Assembly (NCBI RefSeq): GCF_947494555.1
Contig: NZ_CANLVF010000001.1
Coordinates: 1,364,001-1,428,000 of the forward strand
Direction of reading: 5' to 3'
Origin: an uncultured Roseibium sp.
GTDB taxonomy: Bacteria > Pseudomonadota > Alphaproteobacteria > Rhizobiales > Stappiaceae
Length of the DNA: 64,000 nt
Every line of letters begins with the position of its first letter. Positions within the stretch are counted from its first letter, which is position 1. The notes below the pieces were generated by a model, which searched no databases, had not been told where the DNA came from, and saw only the letters and a list, made by a program, of their open reading frames with translations. A program made the translations under genes and the position numbers. Positions 9,478 to 21,575 of this stretch are shown here, piece after piece.

Positions 9478-9494
9478 TGTGAAAAATATTCACA
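9478..9494. promoter_or_regulatory. Palindrome between DUF1127-like gene and lysR, candidate LysR operator
   Basis: TGTGAAAAATATTCACA: six-base arms TGTGAA and TTCACA separated by five A/T bases, in the divergent promoter region. This fits the partly symmetric, A/T-centred boxes bound by LysR-type regulators; spacing (seven bases between TGTGA and TCACA) does not fit a CRP site. Confidence 0.5.
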
Positions 9495-9550
9495 ATACCT
9501 TATTTGGTGGTTCGTCTACTGAAATGGCTGTTTTCCGGTTTGGAGACGAG

Positions 9551-10417
9551 ATGAGAAAATTGCCTCCGATGAATGCCCTGCCGGCATTCGAAGCGACTGC
9601 ACGACTAGGGTCGATGAGTGCCGCGGCAGAAGAGCTGGGCCGAACGCATGGAGCAGTCAGCAAACAGATTGCTCATCTTTCCGATCTGGCCGGAACGCCC
9701 CTTTTTGAGCGCAATGGCGCCGGTGTTCGATTGACGGAGCAAGGAGCATTGCTCAGCGCTGCCGTTCATCCCGCTATGAACGGTCTCGAAAAGGCATGGC
9801 AAGACCTGACCAGCCGCTCAGAAAATCCTGTTCTTGATATCGGGATCAGTTCCACGTTCGCCATGCGATGGCTCATGCCGCGCCTGTCAAGGTTCTATCA
9901 GCGCCATCCGGATGCGCAGGTGAATTTCCGCATGACGGGAAAAGCCAGGATCGCAGACAGCGACGTCGATCTCATTCTTACCTGGGATCGCTTGCGGTGG
10001 GATTTCGGCGATCGGAAGGACATTGAGAGACTTGGAGACGTTTCTTTCGGCATCGTTCACGCCCCCGGCCTTGATGTGAAGAGACAAGGCACGATGTTGA
10101 TCGCCAGGACGCGCTGTGTTCAGGAGCTGCCTGGCGATGTTTGGGGAGACTACAGGCATCGAACCGGGATCGAAGCCGTATCGGAAAACACAGTTGCCTA
10201 CGCGCATACGTTTCTCGTGATTGAGGCCGCCCTTGCAGGGTTCGGGCTCGCACTCGTGGAACGGCGCTTGATCGAAGAAGAGCTGCAAGACGGGCGGCTG
10301 ATTGCACCATTGGGTTTTCACACAATTGAAAATGGCTTCGGCGCGATCGTTACGGGCCGATATCGTGAGCAACGGCTCGCGGACAGTTTTCTGGAGTGGT
10401 TGCGAGAGGAGGGCTGA
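9551..10417 (+). CDS. LysR family transcriptional regulator (GcvA-like)
   Basis: 288 residues. The N-terminal winged helix-turn-helix reads RKLPPMNALPAFEATARLGSMSAAAEELGRTHGAVSKQI..L...LF.R.G.GVRLTEQG, the subclass resembling GcvA/AmpR. A LysR substrate-binding domain follows (from about residue 90). The start at 9551 is preceded by GGAGACGAG, a better ribosome binding site than for the upstream in-frame codon at 9479. It probably autoregulates and controls the divergent DUF1127-like gene; the effector is not predictable. Confidence 0.9.
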   Translation: MRKLPPMNALPAFEATARLGSMSAAAEELGRTHGAVSKQIAHLSDLAGTPLFERNGAGVRLTEQGALLSAAVHPAMNGLEKAWQDLTSRSENPVLDIGISSTFAMRWLMPRLSRFYQRHPDAQVNFRMTGKARIADSDVDLILTWDRLRWDFGDRKDIERLGDVSFGIVHAPGLDVKRQGTMLIARTRCVQELPGDVWGDYRHRTGIEAVSENTVAYAHTFLVIEAALAGFGLALVERRLIEEELQDGRLIAPLGFHTIENGFGAIVTGRYREQRLADSFLEWLREEG

Positions 10418-10478
10418 TCAGGCCGATATATCGCAAGATTGCAATCCATGCTCCCGGATCACCAGAACCAAACGTACT

Positions 10479-10517
10479 GCGGCGGCTGTTTGCGCGTTCC
10501 ACGCAATCAGCCGCCGC
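10479..10517. repeat. Strong inverted repeat downstream of lysR
   Basis: GCGGCGGCTG (10479-10488) pairs perfectly with CAGCCGCCGC (10508-10517); inside the loop TTGCG and CGCAA pair again. It lies between the convergent lysR and lipoprotein genes and has no T run in either direction, so it may be a Rho-independent-like pause or transcript-end structure for both. Confidence 0.5.
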
Positions 10518-10623
10518 AACGAATTTAATAGGACCCCACCTGAGACAATTTCAAGCTATGAACTGATCATTTCTTCAAATGAAAGCGGTCGGCAAAATGT
10601 TGCCTCAACGCTTCCTGGTCTGA

Positions 10624-10824
10624 TTACTGCGTGGTCACCGGGGCAGGAGCCTGGGTGCTTTCAGCAGAACCAATCGCAGGCGCTGTGGTATTCGGAACCG
10701 AGCTCTGAGGCGTTACATTTTGATTGGGATCAGCGGCCCCATCGGTCTGATTGGGATTTTCTCCATTGCAGGCAGCCAGCCCCAGCAGGCCAAAAACAAC
10801 ACCAATCACGAATACGATCTTCAT
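10624..10824 (-). CDS. Small lipoprotein
   Basis: 66 residues. MKIVFVIGVVFGLLGLAACNGE is a lipoprotein signal peptide with the lipobox LAAC (Cys19); the mature part is a low-complexity Asn/Thr/Pro/Ala/Gln tail (NQTDGAADPNQN... APAPVTTQ) without a folded domain. The start at 10824 has an excellent ribosome binding site, AGGAAGGAG eight or so bases upstream; an ORF extending further upstream is spurious. Predicted to sit as a flexible tether at the inner or outer membrane. No family recognised. Confidence 0.75.
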   Translation of the reverse strand: MKIVFVIGVVFGLLGLAACNGENPNQTDGAADPNQNVTPQSSVPNTTAPAIGSAESTQAPAPVTTQ

Positions 10825-11185
10825 TTGGAATCTCCTTCCTAATGACTGCGCATGCAAGTATTTGTTCTTGCGAAAGCGCTCTTTAAGAGTTCCAGCCCGT
10901 ATTTTTATTGTTATGCTGAGAAACTTATAAATAAAATTCGTCAAGATGTTGATGTTTTAAAGTTTAAATTGTGAAATTAATAAACAAATTTTACAGATTA
11001 TTTCACTTATGATTCTATTTTTTTCTTATAATGGGATCAAATTAGATTGAATTGTTCCCGACTATTTGCGTTATCGGTGCTTTTTGACACGTGCAATCAG
11101 CTTTTTCTGTTGTGACACCATTCACCCTGTGCGTGCCCAGAGGCCGCTATGGACACGTCGACGAAAGCGGTCCTATCTTTCGAAC
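10825..11185. other. AT-rich divergent promoter region
   Basis: About 360 bases between the lipoprotein gene and the enolase-superfamily gene. The segment 10890-11060 is strongly AT-rich. A loose inverted repeat GTGAAAT (10971-10977) / ATTTCAC (11000-11006) is present. No ORF or RNA gene is seen. Confidence 0.45.
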
Positions 11186-12271
11186 ATGAATGAAATGAGC
11201 AATCGGATCACGGACTGCCGTATACGTCCGGTCATGGCGCCGCTCGAGATGCCGCACAAAACGGCGTCAGGCACACTTGAAGCCGCGCCGCTGGTCCTGA
11301 TCGACGTCATCGCAGATGATGGCATCGTGGGGTCCACCTATATCTTCGCCTATACGCCCGCGGCACTTGAGCCTCTCGCCGCGCTGTCGAAAAACATTGC
11401 AAGCAGTCTAGTTGGTGAAACGGCTGAACCCGGAGCTGTCTCAGCGCTGCTGGATGCCCGGTTCCGACTTCTTGGCAATCAGGGTCTTGTTGCAATGGCG
11501 ATCAGCGGGATCGATATGGCCTTGTGGGATGCGGCGGCTAAACGTAAAGAAAAGCCTCTTTATGAGCTGCTGGGCGGTAAATCAGATCCGGTCCGGGTTT
11601 ACGACAGCCTCGGTCAAATGGGACCGGATGAGACGGCGCGCGTTGTCGAGGCTTCGCTTGAACGCGGTTTTCGGGCGTTCAAGATCAAGGCAGGGCATCC
11701 TGATCCGAAAACAGACGTGGCCGTTGTCAGATCCATTCGTGATGTCGCAGGAAAGGACGTTTGGGTCGCTGCGGATTTCAACCAGGCTTTCGGTGTAGAT
11801 GAAGCTGTTCGCCGCATGAGTATGCTGGATGAAGAGGGCCTTGCATGGATTGAAGAGCCTGTTCAGGCTTCCGACTATCAAGGACATGCCACGGTCCGCT
11901 CCGCGATCCGAACACCTGTCCAGACGGGCGAAAACTGGTGGGGCATGCCGGACATGAGAAACGCCGTGGCAGCCAAGGCATCCGACCTTGCGATGCCGGA
12001 CGTCATGAAAATCGGTGGCGTGTCAGGATGGCGTGAGGCCGCCAGCTTGGCCAATGAAGTTTCCCTGCCGGTTGCCAGCCACCTTTTCGTGGAGATTTCC
12101 GCTCATCTGCTTAACGCAACTCCGACTGCCATGATCCTGGAGTGGTTCGATATTGCAGGCACTATCATCACCTGCACGCCTGAAATAGCCGACGGTTTCG
12201 CGATACCTTCGCAGACCCCGGGCGCTGGCATACTTTGGGACGAAAGCGCCATCGAAAAGATCATTGCGTAG
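11186..12271 (+). CDS. Mandelate racemase/muconate lactonizing enzyme family protein
   Basis: 361 residues, enolase superfamily. The capping domain (residues 1-130) ends with 'GISGIDMALWDAAAKRKEKPLYELLGG'; the barrel shows the catalytic Lys region FKIKAGHPDP (K-x-K), metal ligands in VAADFNQAF, WIEEPV and QTGENW, and the SHLFVEISAHLL segment carrying the His of the second catalytic base. Such enzymes abstract the alpha proton of carboxylates (racemases, dehydratases, lactonizing enzymes); with K-x-K and a barrel-end His, a mandelate-racemase-type reaction is plausible. Substrate is unknown and no pathway neighbours help. Start at 11186 chosen from family length; no clear Shine-Dalgarno. Confidence 0.85.
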   Translation: MNEMSNRITDCRIRPVMAPLEMPHKTASGTLEAAPLVLIDVIADDGIVGSTYIFAYTPAALEPLAALSKNIASSLVGETAEPGAVSALLDARFRLLGNQGLVAMAISGIDMALWDAAAKRKEKPLYELLGGKSDPVRVYDSLGQMGPDETARVVEASLERGFRAFKIKAGHPDPKTDVAVVRSIRDVAGKDVWVAADFNQAFGVDEAVRRMSMLDEEGLAWIEEPVQASDYQGHATVRSAIRTPVQTGENWWGMPDMRNAVAAKASDLAMPDVMKIGGVSGWREAASLANEVSLPVASHLFVEISAHLLNATPTAMILEWFDIAGTIITCTPEIADGFAIPSQTPGAGILWDESAIEKIIA

Positions 12272-12397
12272 CAGGTCGGAAGAGGCAGGGGGTGCTCAGA
12301 CTGGCTTTTCCACCGGATTGCCGGGATGCTGCGGCATGTGCCGCGAAACAGCATTCCTCGGACGAATTCACCCTCTCATCGTTTGCGTTGCGGTTTT

Positions 12398-14110
12398 TCA
12401 GGAAAGCGTGTTTTGCAGTTGAGGCGGTCTGCGCCTGACCACGTTCACGTAATAACTCAGTGCGGACAGACTGTCATAGAACAGCGCGGCCAATTCGGTT
12501 TTCCAAGCATCAGGGAGACGGATGCCCGTTGTGTCAACAGCCGGGTCGTCGGGAAAACGGAACCCCAACTTTTCTTCGACGATTTGAAAGTAGCTTTCCA
12601 ACTTCAGAAATTCCGTGGTCGGCAGATTGCTCGCAATTGAGCTGCGGATGCGCGAGAATCTGTCGGACAGATCGGAAAGATCCGAGTTCTCGGGTTGTGG
12701 GTCGAGGGCTAGGTCGCTCACCTCGGTGCGTAGGGAACGCAGATCCGCGATTGCGGTGGCAAGGCCTTCAGGGATCACGTCTTCGGTACTGTCCAGATTG
12801 GCTGCACCAATTTCCAGATAGTCGGACAAGTTGTCCGTCTTGACCAGCGGTTGGCCCAGGTCCGGAGCGCGCAGGTAGTCTTCCAACAAGAGTGGCAGGG
12901 CGGGAAACGACGGATCGTAGCCGCGCAGAGCGTCGCGTGCATCAGGTGAATCGGACAGGTATGTGTCGAGCGCGAGGCGGAACATGTCCCGGCTGCCGCG
13001 AAGGGCATCGTAGACAAACTGCCAGTCCGGGTTCGCCGCAAGCGTTTGCAGGGTCAAAAAGACACCGTTGTCGAATGGTTTGCCCGGATCACGCGTTTTC
13101 GAAGCCATGATGAAATTATTGATGTAACGCTTCACGTCCCTCGGGTTGACGCCGCCACCTTCAGAGACCAGAAACCGAAGGTGTGGGAGAATTTCGTCGA
13201 GAATGACCTGGCTCTGAGCTGGCGGCAGCCTTGCCTCTGTTGTCATGGACAGGACAAGATCCTCGACATTGTCGCTGCTGACCGGCCGCAATTCGAAAGG
13301 TACCTGAAAAATCTTCTTGATGTAGTCGGCACCCTCGATCGGACGGGTAAGCGCAGTGTCCGTTTCGCCTTCCTTGGATGCTGTCTTGTAGATGTTGTCG
13401 ATGCTCCAGACGATAACGTCCTTGTCGAGCCCAACGACAAATACGAAACCGTCCAGATCGAAAAAGAGCTTCATGGATTCCAGAACGGACAGAGCGCCTT
13501 TGGGAAGGCATCGGTCAAGATCGTCTATGAAGACGACAATGCGGCGGTCCTTGTTGTCCTTAGAGAAGGTCTCGAATGCCTGACTGAGCGCCTGGAAACT
13601 CACAAAGTAAGACGATTTGGGGATCTTCGCTTTTTCCTCTTCCTTCTTGATATTCTTGGCTGCTGCAAGCGCCTTGTTGGCATCGACGGAAACCGACAGT
13701 GCGTCGCCGAGACCTGCTTTGAAGGAAAGCCCGGCCGTGATCGAATATGCTACCTGGCCGATCGTGTTGATCAGAGACTCTATCTTGCCGTCATTGCCGC
13801 CCTGCTCCTCAAACCATGTCGTGAGGGCTGACTGAATGGAATCGAGCAGCGGAATAATCAGATGATCTTCCTTTTCATAACGCCATGCGCTGAACTCCAC
13901 CTGCACAATATTCTTATTGTCTTTGAGGTTCCTCTGTATGCCTTCCATCAGGGTGGTCTTGCCCGAACCCCATCCGCCGAAAATGCCGATTGCGAACCGG
14001 GGCGGACTGTTGAGCACGATATCCGTGAACGCCTGTGCGTAACGGTCAAATCCGAGCTCCGGTGCTTCTGCCGGTTGATCGAGGATGATTTGCCAGTCGC
14101 TGAGAGTCAT
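12398..14110 (-). CDS. KAP family P-loop NTPase
   Basis: 570 residues. Walker A GGWGSGKT at residues 45-52, then 'FSAWRYEKEDHLIIPLLDSI', and Walker B IVVFIDDLDRC at 191-201 with the downstream KLFFDLDGFVFVVGLDKDVI segment: the KAP NTPase signature (STAND-related, animal Kidins220/bacterial PifA group). Typical KAP proteins have membrane helices inserted after Walker A; here the insert (residues about 118-150) is only mildly hydrophobic. PifA from plasmid F excludes phage T7, and KAP ATPases occur in defence islands, but this copy is solitary. It is divergent from the methionine regulator, 314 bases away. Confidence 0.88.
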   Translation of the reverse strand: MTLSDWQIILDQPAEAPELGFDRYAQAFTDIVLNSPPRFAIGIFGGWGSGKTTLMEGIQRNLKDNKNIVQVEFSAWRYEKEDHLIIPLLDSIQSALTTWFEEQGGNDGKIESLINTIGQVAYSITAGLSFKAGLGDALSVSVDANKALAAAKNIKKEEEKAKIPKSSYFVSFQALSQAFETFSKDNKDRRIVVFIDDLDRCLPKGALSVLESMKLFFDLDGFVFVVGLDKDVIVWSIDNIYKTASKEGETDTALTRPIEGADYIKKIFQVPFELRPVSSDNVEDLVLSMTTEARLPPAQSQVILDEILPHLRFLVSEGGGVNPRDVKRYINNFIMASKTRDPGKPFDNGVFLTLQTLAANPDWQFVYDALRGSRDMFRLALDTYLSDSPDARDALRGYDPSFPALPLLLEDYLRAPDLGQPLVKTDNLSDYLEIGAANLDSTEDVIPEGLATAIADLRSLRTEVSDLALDPQPENSDLSDLSDRFSRIRSSIASNLPTTEFLKLESYFQIVEEKLGFRFPDDPAVDTTGIRLPDAWKTELAALFYDSLSALSYYVNVVRRRPPQLQNTLS

Positions 14111-14424
14111 TGGAACGCCCCACTAGCATTCGTCGTTTCAGGTGCCGGATCGCTCGAGGGTTCCCGGCCTTTCAATTCACCGTTTCAGGCGTAGCCAAAC
14201 CTTTGAGGTCTTAAATTAACGTTGCGTAATATTTGTGATTGTCGTTGCATCTCCTCCGCGTGTCAAATGAGAGCCTGACACCTGAGGTCGCGTCTTTACC
14301 GACTGCATACCGTATTTTCACAAATCCATGTCGCAAATGTTTCTGTTGCTTGCATCTTGAATAACAATGATATAAAGATATCTTTATATTGACATTGATG
14401 CCCTGCAGGCAGAAGCGACGCTGT
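14111..14424. promoter_or_regulatory. Divergent promoter region between KAP NTPase and methionine regulator
   Basis: Contains the 14370-14389 palindrome and no ORF or RNA gene that I can support. A short run TTGAAT (14357-14362) followed 16 bases later by TATCTT (14379-14384) is a possible promoter that would be covered by the palindrome. Confidence 0.5.
14370..14389. promoter_or_regulatory. Perfect 20-bp palindrome, candidate SahR-type operator
   Basis: ATATAAAGATATCTTTATAT is a perfect palindrome 35 bases upstream of the ArsR-methyltransferase start codon and heads the metF-metH operon. Position and symmetry fit the operator of an ArsR-family dimer; AT-rich palindromes of this type are known for SahR-like regulators of the S-adenosylmethionine cycle in Proteobacteria. 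Confidence 0.75.
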
Positions 14425-15435
14425 ATGACTGAAGACCAAACCCTTTCCGTGGAAGACACGCTTGCCGCCCTTCGCGCTGTCGGCGAGGCAACACGTCTCA
14501 GGTTGATCGCCTTGCTGGCCGAAAGCGAACTGACTGTAAAGGACGCGACCGCGATCCTAGGTCAGAGCCAACCGCGCATATCCCGCCATTTGAAACTTCT
14601 GGCCGAAGCAGACCTCATTCGGAGGTTTCCGGAGGGCTCTTGGGTTTATTACCGCCTTGCCGATGGTCCTGAGGGGCAATTGGCCAGAGGGTTGGTTGAA
14701 CGCATTTCAATGGAAGATCCGGTTCTGGCGGCGGATCAGGAACGGTTTCGCGCGATCCGCAAGGCCAAGGCGGAGGAAGCAGCCGCTTACTTTGCGGCGC
14801 GCGCGCTCACCTGGGACCGGGAACGGTCGCTCCATGTTGCTGAAGAAGACGTGGAAACGGCGATGCGCGCGACGCTTGGTGACAAGCCTTTCCAATCGTT
14901 CCTGGACCTGGGAACGGGAACCGGTCGCCTGCTGGAGGTCTTTTCCGGCCAGTACACATCCGCACTTGGTGTCGATGCCTCGCATGACATGCTGGCTGTA
15001 GCGCGGGCGAACCTCGCCCGGGCCAACCTGACCAATGCACAAGTCCGTCATGGCGATGTCTACGCGCTGAACGTGCCGCCGAGATCGTTTGACGTTGTTG
15101 CCATCCACCAGGTTCTGCATTTCCTCGATGATCCCTCGCGCGCACTTGCCGAAGCGACACGTGCGCTGCGTCCAGGTGGCCGTCTGATGATCGTTGATTT
15201 TGCTCCCCACGAACTGGAGTTTCTCCGCGAGAGCCACGCTCACCGCCGGCTTGGCTTCGCGCACGACCAGATGGAGCGCTGGTTGGACACACTTGAACTT
15301 GATCTGGAACAGGTCACTGATCTGGTTCCGGGAGACGACACCGAAAACAACCTAACCGTTACACTTTGGCTTGCCCGTGATCGCCGCATCGTCACCGATT
15401 GGCCCGCGCGCGACACGTCCCGAGAGGTCGCCTGA
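14425..15435 (+). CDS. ArsR family regulator fused to SAM-dependent methyltransferase domain (methionine-cycle regulator)
   Basis: 336 residues. Residues 1-95 are an ArsR winged helix (RAVGEATRLRLIALLAESELTVKDATAILGQSQPRISRHLKLLAEADLI); residues about 150-300 are a class I methyltransferase fold with motif I FLDLGTGTG at 159-167 and GVDA, DVVAIHQVLHFL, LRPGGRLMIVDF. The whole protein has no cysteine, so it cannot be a thiolate metal sensor; the methyltransferase fold more likely binds SAM or S-adenosylhomocysteine as effector. Its stop is one base before the metF start, and metH follows, so it most likely controls methionine synthesis and itself through the palindrome at 14370. ATG at 14425 preferred over an upstream ATG at 14389 inside the palindrome. 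Confidence 0.88.
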   Translation: MTEDQTLSVEDTLAALRAVGEATRLRLIALLAESELTVKDATAILGQSQPRISRHLKLLAEADLIRRFPEGSWVYYRLADGPEGQLARGLVERISMEDPVLAADQERFRAIRKAKAEEAAAYFAARALTWDRERSLHVAEEDVETAMRATLGDKPFQSFLDLGTGTGRLLEVFSGQYTSALGVDASHDMLAVARANLARANLTNAQVRHGDVYALNVPPRSFDVVAIHQVLHFLDDPSRALAEATRALRPGGRLMIVDFAPHELEFLRESHAHRRLGFAHDQMERWLDTLELDLEQVTDLVPGDDTENNLTVTLWLARDRRIVTDWPARDTSREVA

Positions 15436-15436
15436 C

Positions 15437-16348
15437 ATGACTGAATTTTCCTCCCGCCGCTCCCACCAGGCTGCTCCTTCGCCAATTACGGCGTCGTTCG
15501 AGTTCTTTCCGCCGAAATCGGACAAGATGGCGGAGACGCTCTGGACCACAGTCAAGCGTCTGGAAGCGCTGGGTCCGTCCTTCGTGTCTGTAACCTACGG
15601 TGCAGGCGGATCGACCCGTGAGCGGACCCATAAAACCGTTGAGCGAATTTTGAACGAGACTGATTTGCTGCCAGCCGCGCATCTGACCTGTGTGGGCGCT
15701 TCGCAAACCGAAGTCGATGAGATCGTCAAGGATTACTGGAACCTGGGTGTTCGTCATCTGGTGGCTTTGCGCGGTGACCCGCTTGAGGGGATCGGTTCCC
15801 GGTATTCGCCGCACAACAACGGATATCCCTACGCCTCCGACCTTGTCGCCGGGATCAAGAAGATCGCCGATTTCGACATCTCGGTTTCCGGCTATCCTGA
15901 AAAACACCCGGAAAGCGGCAGCTGGCAGAGTGAGATCGACAATCTGAAGCGCAAGGTAGATGCCGGTGCCGACCGGATCATCACCCAGTACTTCTTCGAC
16001 AATGACATTTTCGACGAATATCTGGACCGTATCGCTGCCGCCGGCATCAATATCCCTGTCGTGCCGGGTATTCTGCCGATCCACAACTTTGAACAGACGA
16101 TGGTGTTTTCGGCCAAATGCGGAACCAGCATCCCGCAATGGCTCGCGCGCCGGTTTGCCGGCCTCAACAACGATCCGGAAACGCGGAAACTTGTTGGTGT
16201 ATCAATTGCCTGCGAACAGGTCATGGACCTTGTCGATCGCGGCATCAATGACTTCCATTTCTACACCATGAACCGCGCGGATCTGACCTATGCCATCTGT
16301 CACATGCTCGGCATGGGTCAGCAGGCACCGGAAAACCTCGCAGCCTGA
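15437..16348 (+). CDS. metF: Methylenetetrahydrofolate reductase
   Basis: 303 residues, standard size for the bacterial FAD enzyme that reduces 5,10-methylene-THF to 5-methyl-THF, the methyl donor for MetH. Motifs seen: FEFFPPKS near the N-terminus (catalytic Glu), YGAGGSTRERT, HLTCVGAS, LRGDP, AGADRIITQYFFDND (FAD/folate contacts) and PGILPI. It starts one base after the regulator stop, with GAGAGG upstream, so it is translationally close-coupled with the regulator. metH follows after 201 bases. Confidence 0.97.
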   Translation: MTEFSSRRSHQAAPSPITASFEFFPPKSDKMAETLWTTVKRLEALGPSFVSVTYGAGGSTRERTHKTVERILNETDLLPAAHLTCVGASQTEVDEIVKDYWNLGVRHLVALRGDPLEGIGSRYSPHNNGYPYASDLVAGIKKIADFDISVSGYPEKHPESGSWQSEIDNLKRKVDAGADRIITQYFFDNDIFDEYLDRIAAAGINIPVVPGILPIHNFEQTMVFSAKCGTSIPQWLARRFAGLNNDPETRKLVGVSIACEQVMDLVDRGINDFHFYTMNRADLTYAICHMLGMGQQAPENLAA

Positions 16349-16549
16349 GCCGACGAAGCATTTGCCTGCAGCCGAATTCTTGTCCGATTGGGCGAGGGTA
16401 TGGCGCGAGGCGAAAGGTAGGCAGGGCAATACTGGGTCGAAGCCAAACGCAGCGCGTCAGCAACGACCCAGGCCGCAGATAACAAGACTTCTCAGGCACT
16501 TTCATGACGTGCCTCAAATGTACTCAGGATCCTCTGGAAGGAAGTACCC

Positions 16550-20278
<3,729 letters not shown>

Positions 20279-20316
20279 CCGAAATCTACCGAAATTTACC
20301 AAGTGTTTACCAACCT

Positions 20317-20335
20317 CCTGTGGAATCTCCACAGG
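20317..20335 (+). terminator. Probable terminator stem after metH
   Basis: CCTGTGGA (20317-20324) and TCCACAGG (20328-20335) form an eight-base-pair stem with a three-base loop, 39 bases after the metH stop. Five T residues follow only after 11 bases, so termination may be imperfect. Confidence 0.55.
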
Positions 20336-20400
20336 GGGACACTCTATTTTTGTGAATAAACTGAGTGACCTAGGTGTTTCCTCGCAAATTTCTGAAAAAA

Positions 20401-20444
20401 TGCACCAAGTGCACCCTTGTAAAGTGCACGGAGTGCGCTATCAT
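20401..20444 (+). promoter_or_regulatory. Candidate promoter with repeated GTGCAC elements upstream of the 44-aa ORF
   Basis: GTGCAC occurs at 20409-20414 and 20424-20429 (15 bases apart), the first within a 13-base palindrome TGCACCAAGTGCA (20401-20413). A possible promoter TTGTAA (20417-20422), 16-base spacer, TATCAT (20439-20444) overlaps them, which is an arrangement expected for a repressor site. All of this is inference from pattern. Confidence 0.4.
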
Positions 20445-20496
20445 TTAATCTAAAGAAAGGACACGGCAACGATCCGTCGTCCTGAAGGAGAAAAAA

Positions 20497-20631
20497 ATGA
20501 CTGTGCACGTAGCCAGAATCTTTCTGGTCAGACAAAGACGGGACTACAATCGGGATCGCCTCGCATGGCTGCCGCAGCGGCTATACCGTTCCTGGCGGGA
20601 GGCAATCCCCAGGAAGCAGGAGCCTGCATAA
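20497..20631 (+). CDS. 44-aa arginine-rich small protein
   Basis: ATG at 20497, stop TAA at 20629-20631. Translation begins MTVHVARIFLVRQRRDYN and continues with RDRLAWLPQRLYRSWREA; 10 of 44 residues are Arg, interspersed with aromatic residues, suggesting an amphipathic basic helix. A strong ribosome binding site (GAAGGAG) lies seven bases upstream, and a clean Rho-independent terminator follows at 20726. The composition recalls small DUF1127-type Arg-rich proteins but the DUF1127 core motif is not evident. Function unknown; the case for a real gene rests on the signals around it. Confidence 0.6.
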   Translation: MTVHVARIFLVRQRRDYNRDRLAWLPQRLYRSWREAIPRKQEPA

Positions 20632-20725
20632 GGCTTCTGAAACGGGCCTCTCCCGAAGGCCTCAATAATCAGAACAAAATCGCATAGTCAGATGCTGAAT
20701 TGCCCCCGGCATCTGCCGACCTCCT

Positions 20726-20753
20726 AAAAAACCCGGCGAGTGCCGGGTTTTTT
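20726..20753 (+). terminator. Bidirectional Rho-independent terminator
   Basis: AACCCGGC / GCCGGGTT stem around GAGT with an A run on the left and a TTTTTT run on the right (20726-20753). It ends the small-ORF transcript on the plus strand and, from the other side, the lysE-like gene on the minus strand. Confidence 0.9.
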
Positions 20754-20770
20754 GTGTTCAAGGCGAACCG

Positions 20771-21412
20771 TCAGTCGCGGCTGAGCAGAAGCCGTGCACC
20801 TGCGGCCGCAAAAAAACAGCCGAACAGTGTTTGAATAGTACGCCGTGCTTTCCGGTAAAGGGCGACCATGCCAGGGCTGGAGAAGACAAGGGCGTAAAGC
20901 GCGTGAATAAGCATGGACAAGGCGAATGTACCGGCAACAATGATGCCGCCAACCCAGAACGGTGCGCCCTTTTGCATGCCGAGCGAGACAATGGCGATCC
21001 AGGCGAGGGCGGCTTTGGGATTGGTCATCTGAATGATGAAGCCCTGCGCGGCGTAGCCGAATTGGGAGCGTTGGCCACCTTCAAGCTCCATGACCTTAAA
21101 ATCCTGTTTGGACCGCGCGGCTCGAAAGGCCTTGAACGCGAGCCAGAGCAGATAAATCCCGCCTGCTACCTTGATGACAGTGAGGGCGGTTGAATAGGCA
21201 GCCACGATTGCCGAAAGCCCAAGAACCGTCAATGTCGCCCATGCGAGCGACCCCGCTGCCACCCCGAACGCAAGTGCCAGTCCCGCTTTTCGGCTTACAC
21301 TCATGGATGCTCCCATGACGGCAAGGACATTCGGCCCCGGACTGATGATTGCCAGAAGAAAAGCCGAGTAAGCGAGCAAAATTCCCGGCAAATACAAAGA
21401 GAGTTGATCCAT
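20771..21412 (-). CDS. LysE family amino-acid exporter
   Basis: 213 residues with six hydrophobic segments. The N-terminal signature FLLAIISPGPNVLAVMGASMSVSRKAGLALAFGVAAGS and 'IKVAGGIYLLWLAFKAFRA', then 'GFIIQMTNPKAALAW' are those of LysE/RhtB transporters, which export amino acids or derivatives across the inner membrane by proton exchange. AGGAG lies six bases before the ATG. It stands alone and shares the terminator at 20726-20753. Substrate is not predictable. Confidence 0.93.
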   Translation of the reverse strand: MDQLSLYLPGILLAYSAFLLAIISPGPNVLAVMGASMSVSRKAGLALAFGVAAGSLAWATLTVLGLSAIVAAYSTALTVIKVAGGIYLLWLAFKAFRAARSKQDFKVMELEGGQRSQFGYAAQGFIIQMTNPKAALAWIAIVSLGMQKGAPFWVGGIIVAGTFALSMLIHALYALVFSSPGMVALYRKARRTIQTLFGCFFAAAGARLLLSRD

Positions 21413-21575
21413 TCCGATCTCCTATGCTTGCGAATGTCGCAAGCATACGGTGCTCTGCCGGGTTGATGCTTCGGCTAAGGTCGAACTATGGATGTATTGT
21501 AGGCACCGCGATCGGTGCTGCGAATTCGTCACGCAACATCGCTTGAGCAGTAAGTGACCCGTGAGTTTGCTTGCG

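Noticed and set aside
9478..9494. CRP-type binding site
   Set aside because: Spacing between TGTGA and TCACA is seven bases rather than six; LysR operator is the better reading.
10302..10886. 194-residue frame spanning the end of lysR and the lipoprotein gene on the plus strand
   Set aside because: It overlaps two well-supported genes antisense or out of frame, and its composition is not protein-like.
16349..16549. Possible riboswitch (cobalamin or SAH) between metF and metH
   Set aside because: I looked for the B12 box and SAH-type core and could not find a convincing ordered match; the gap is only noted.
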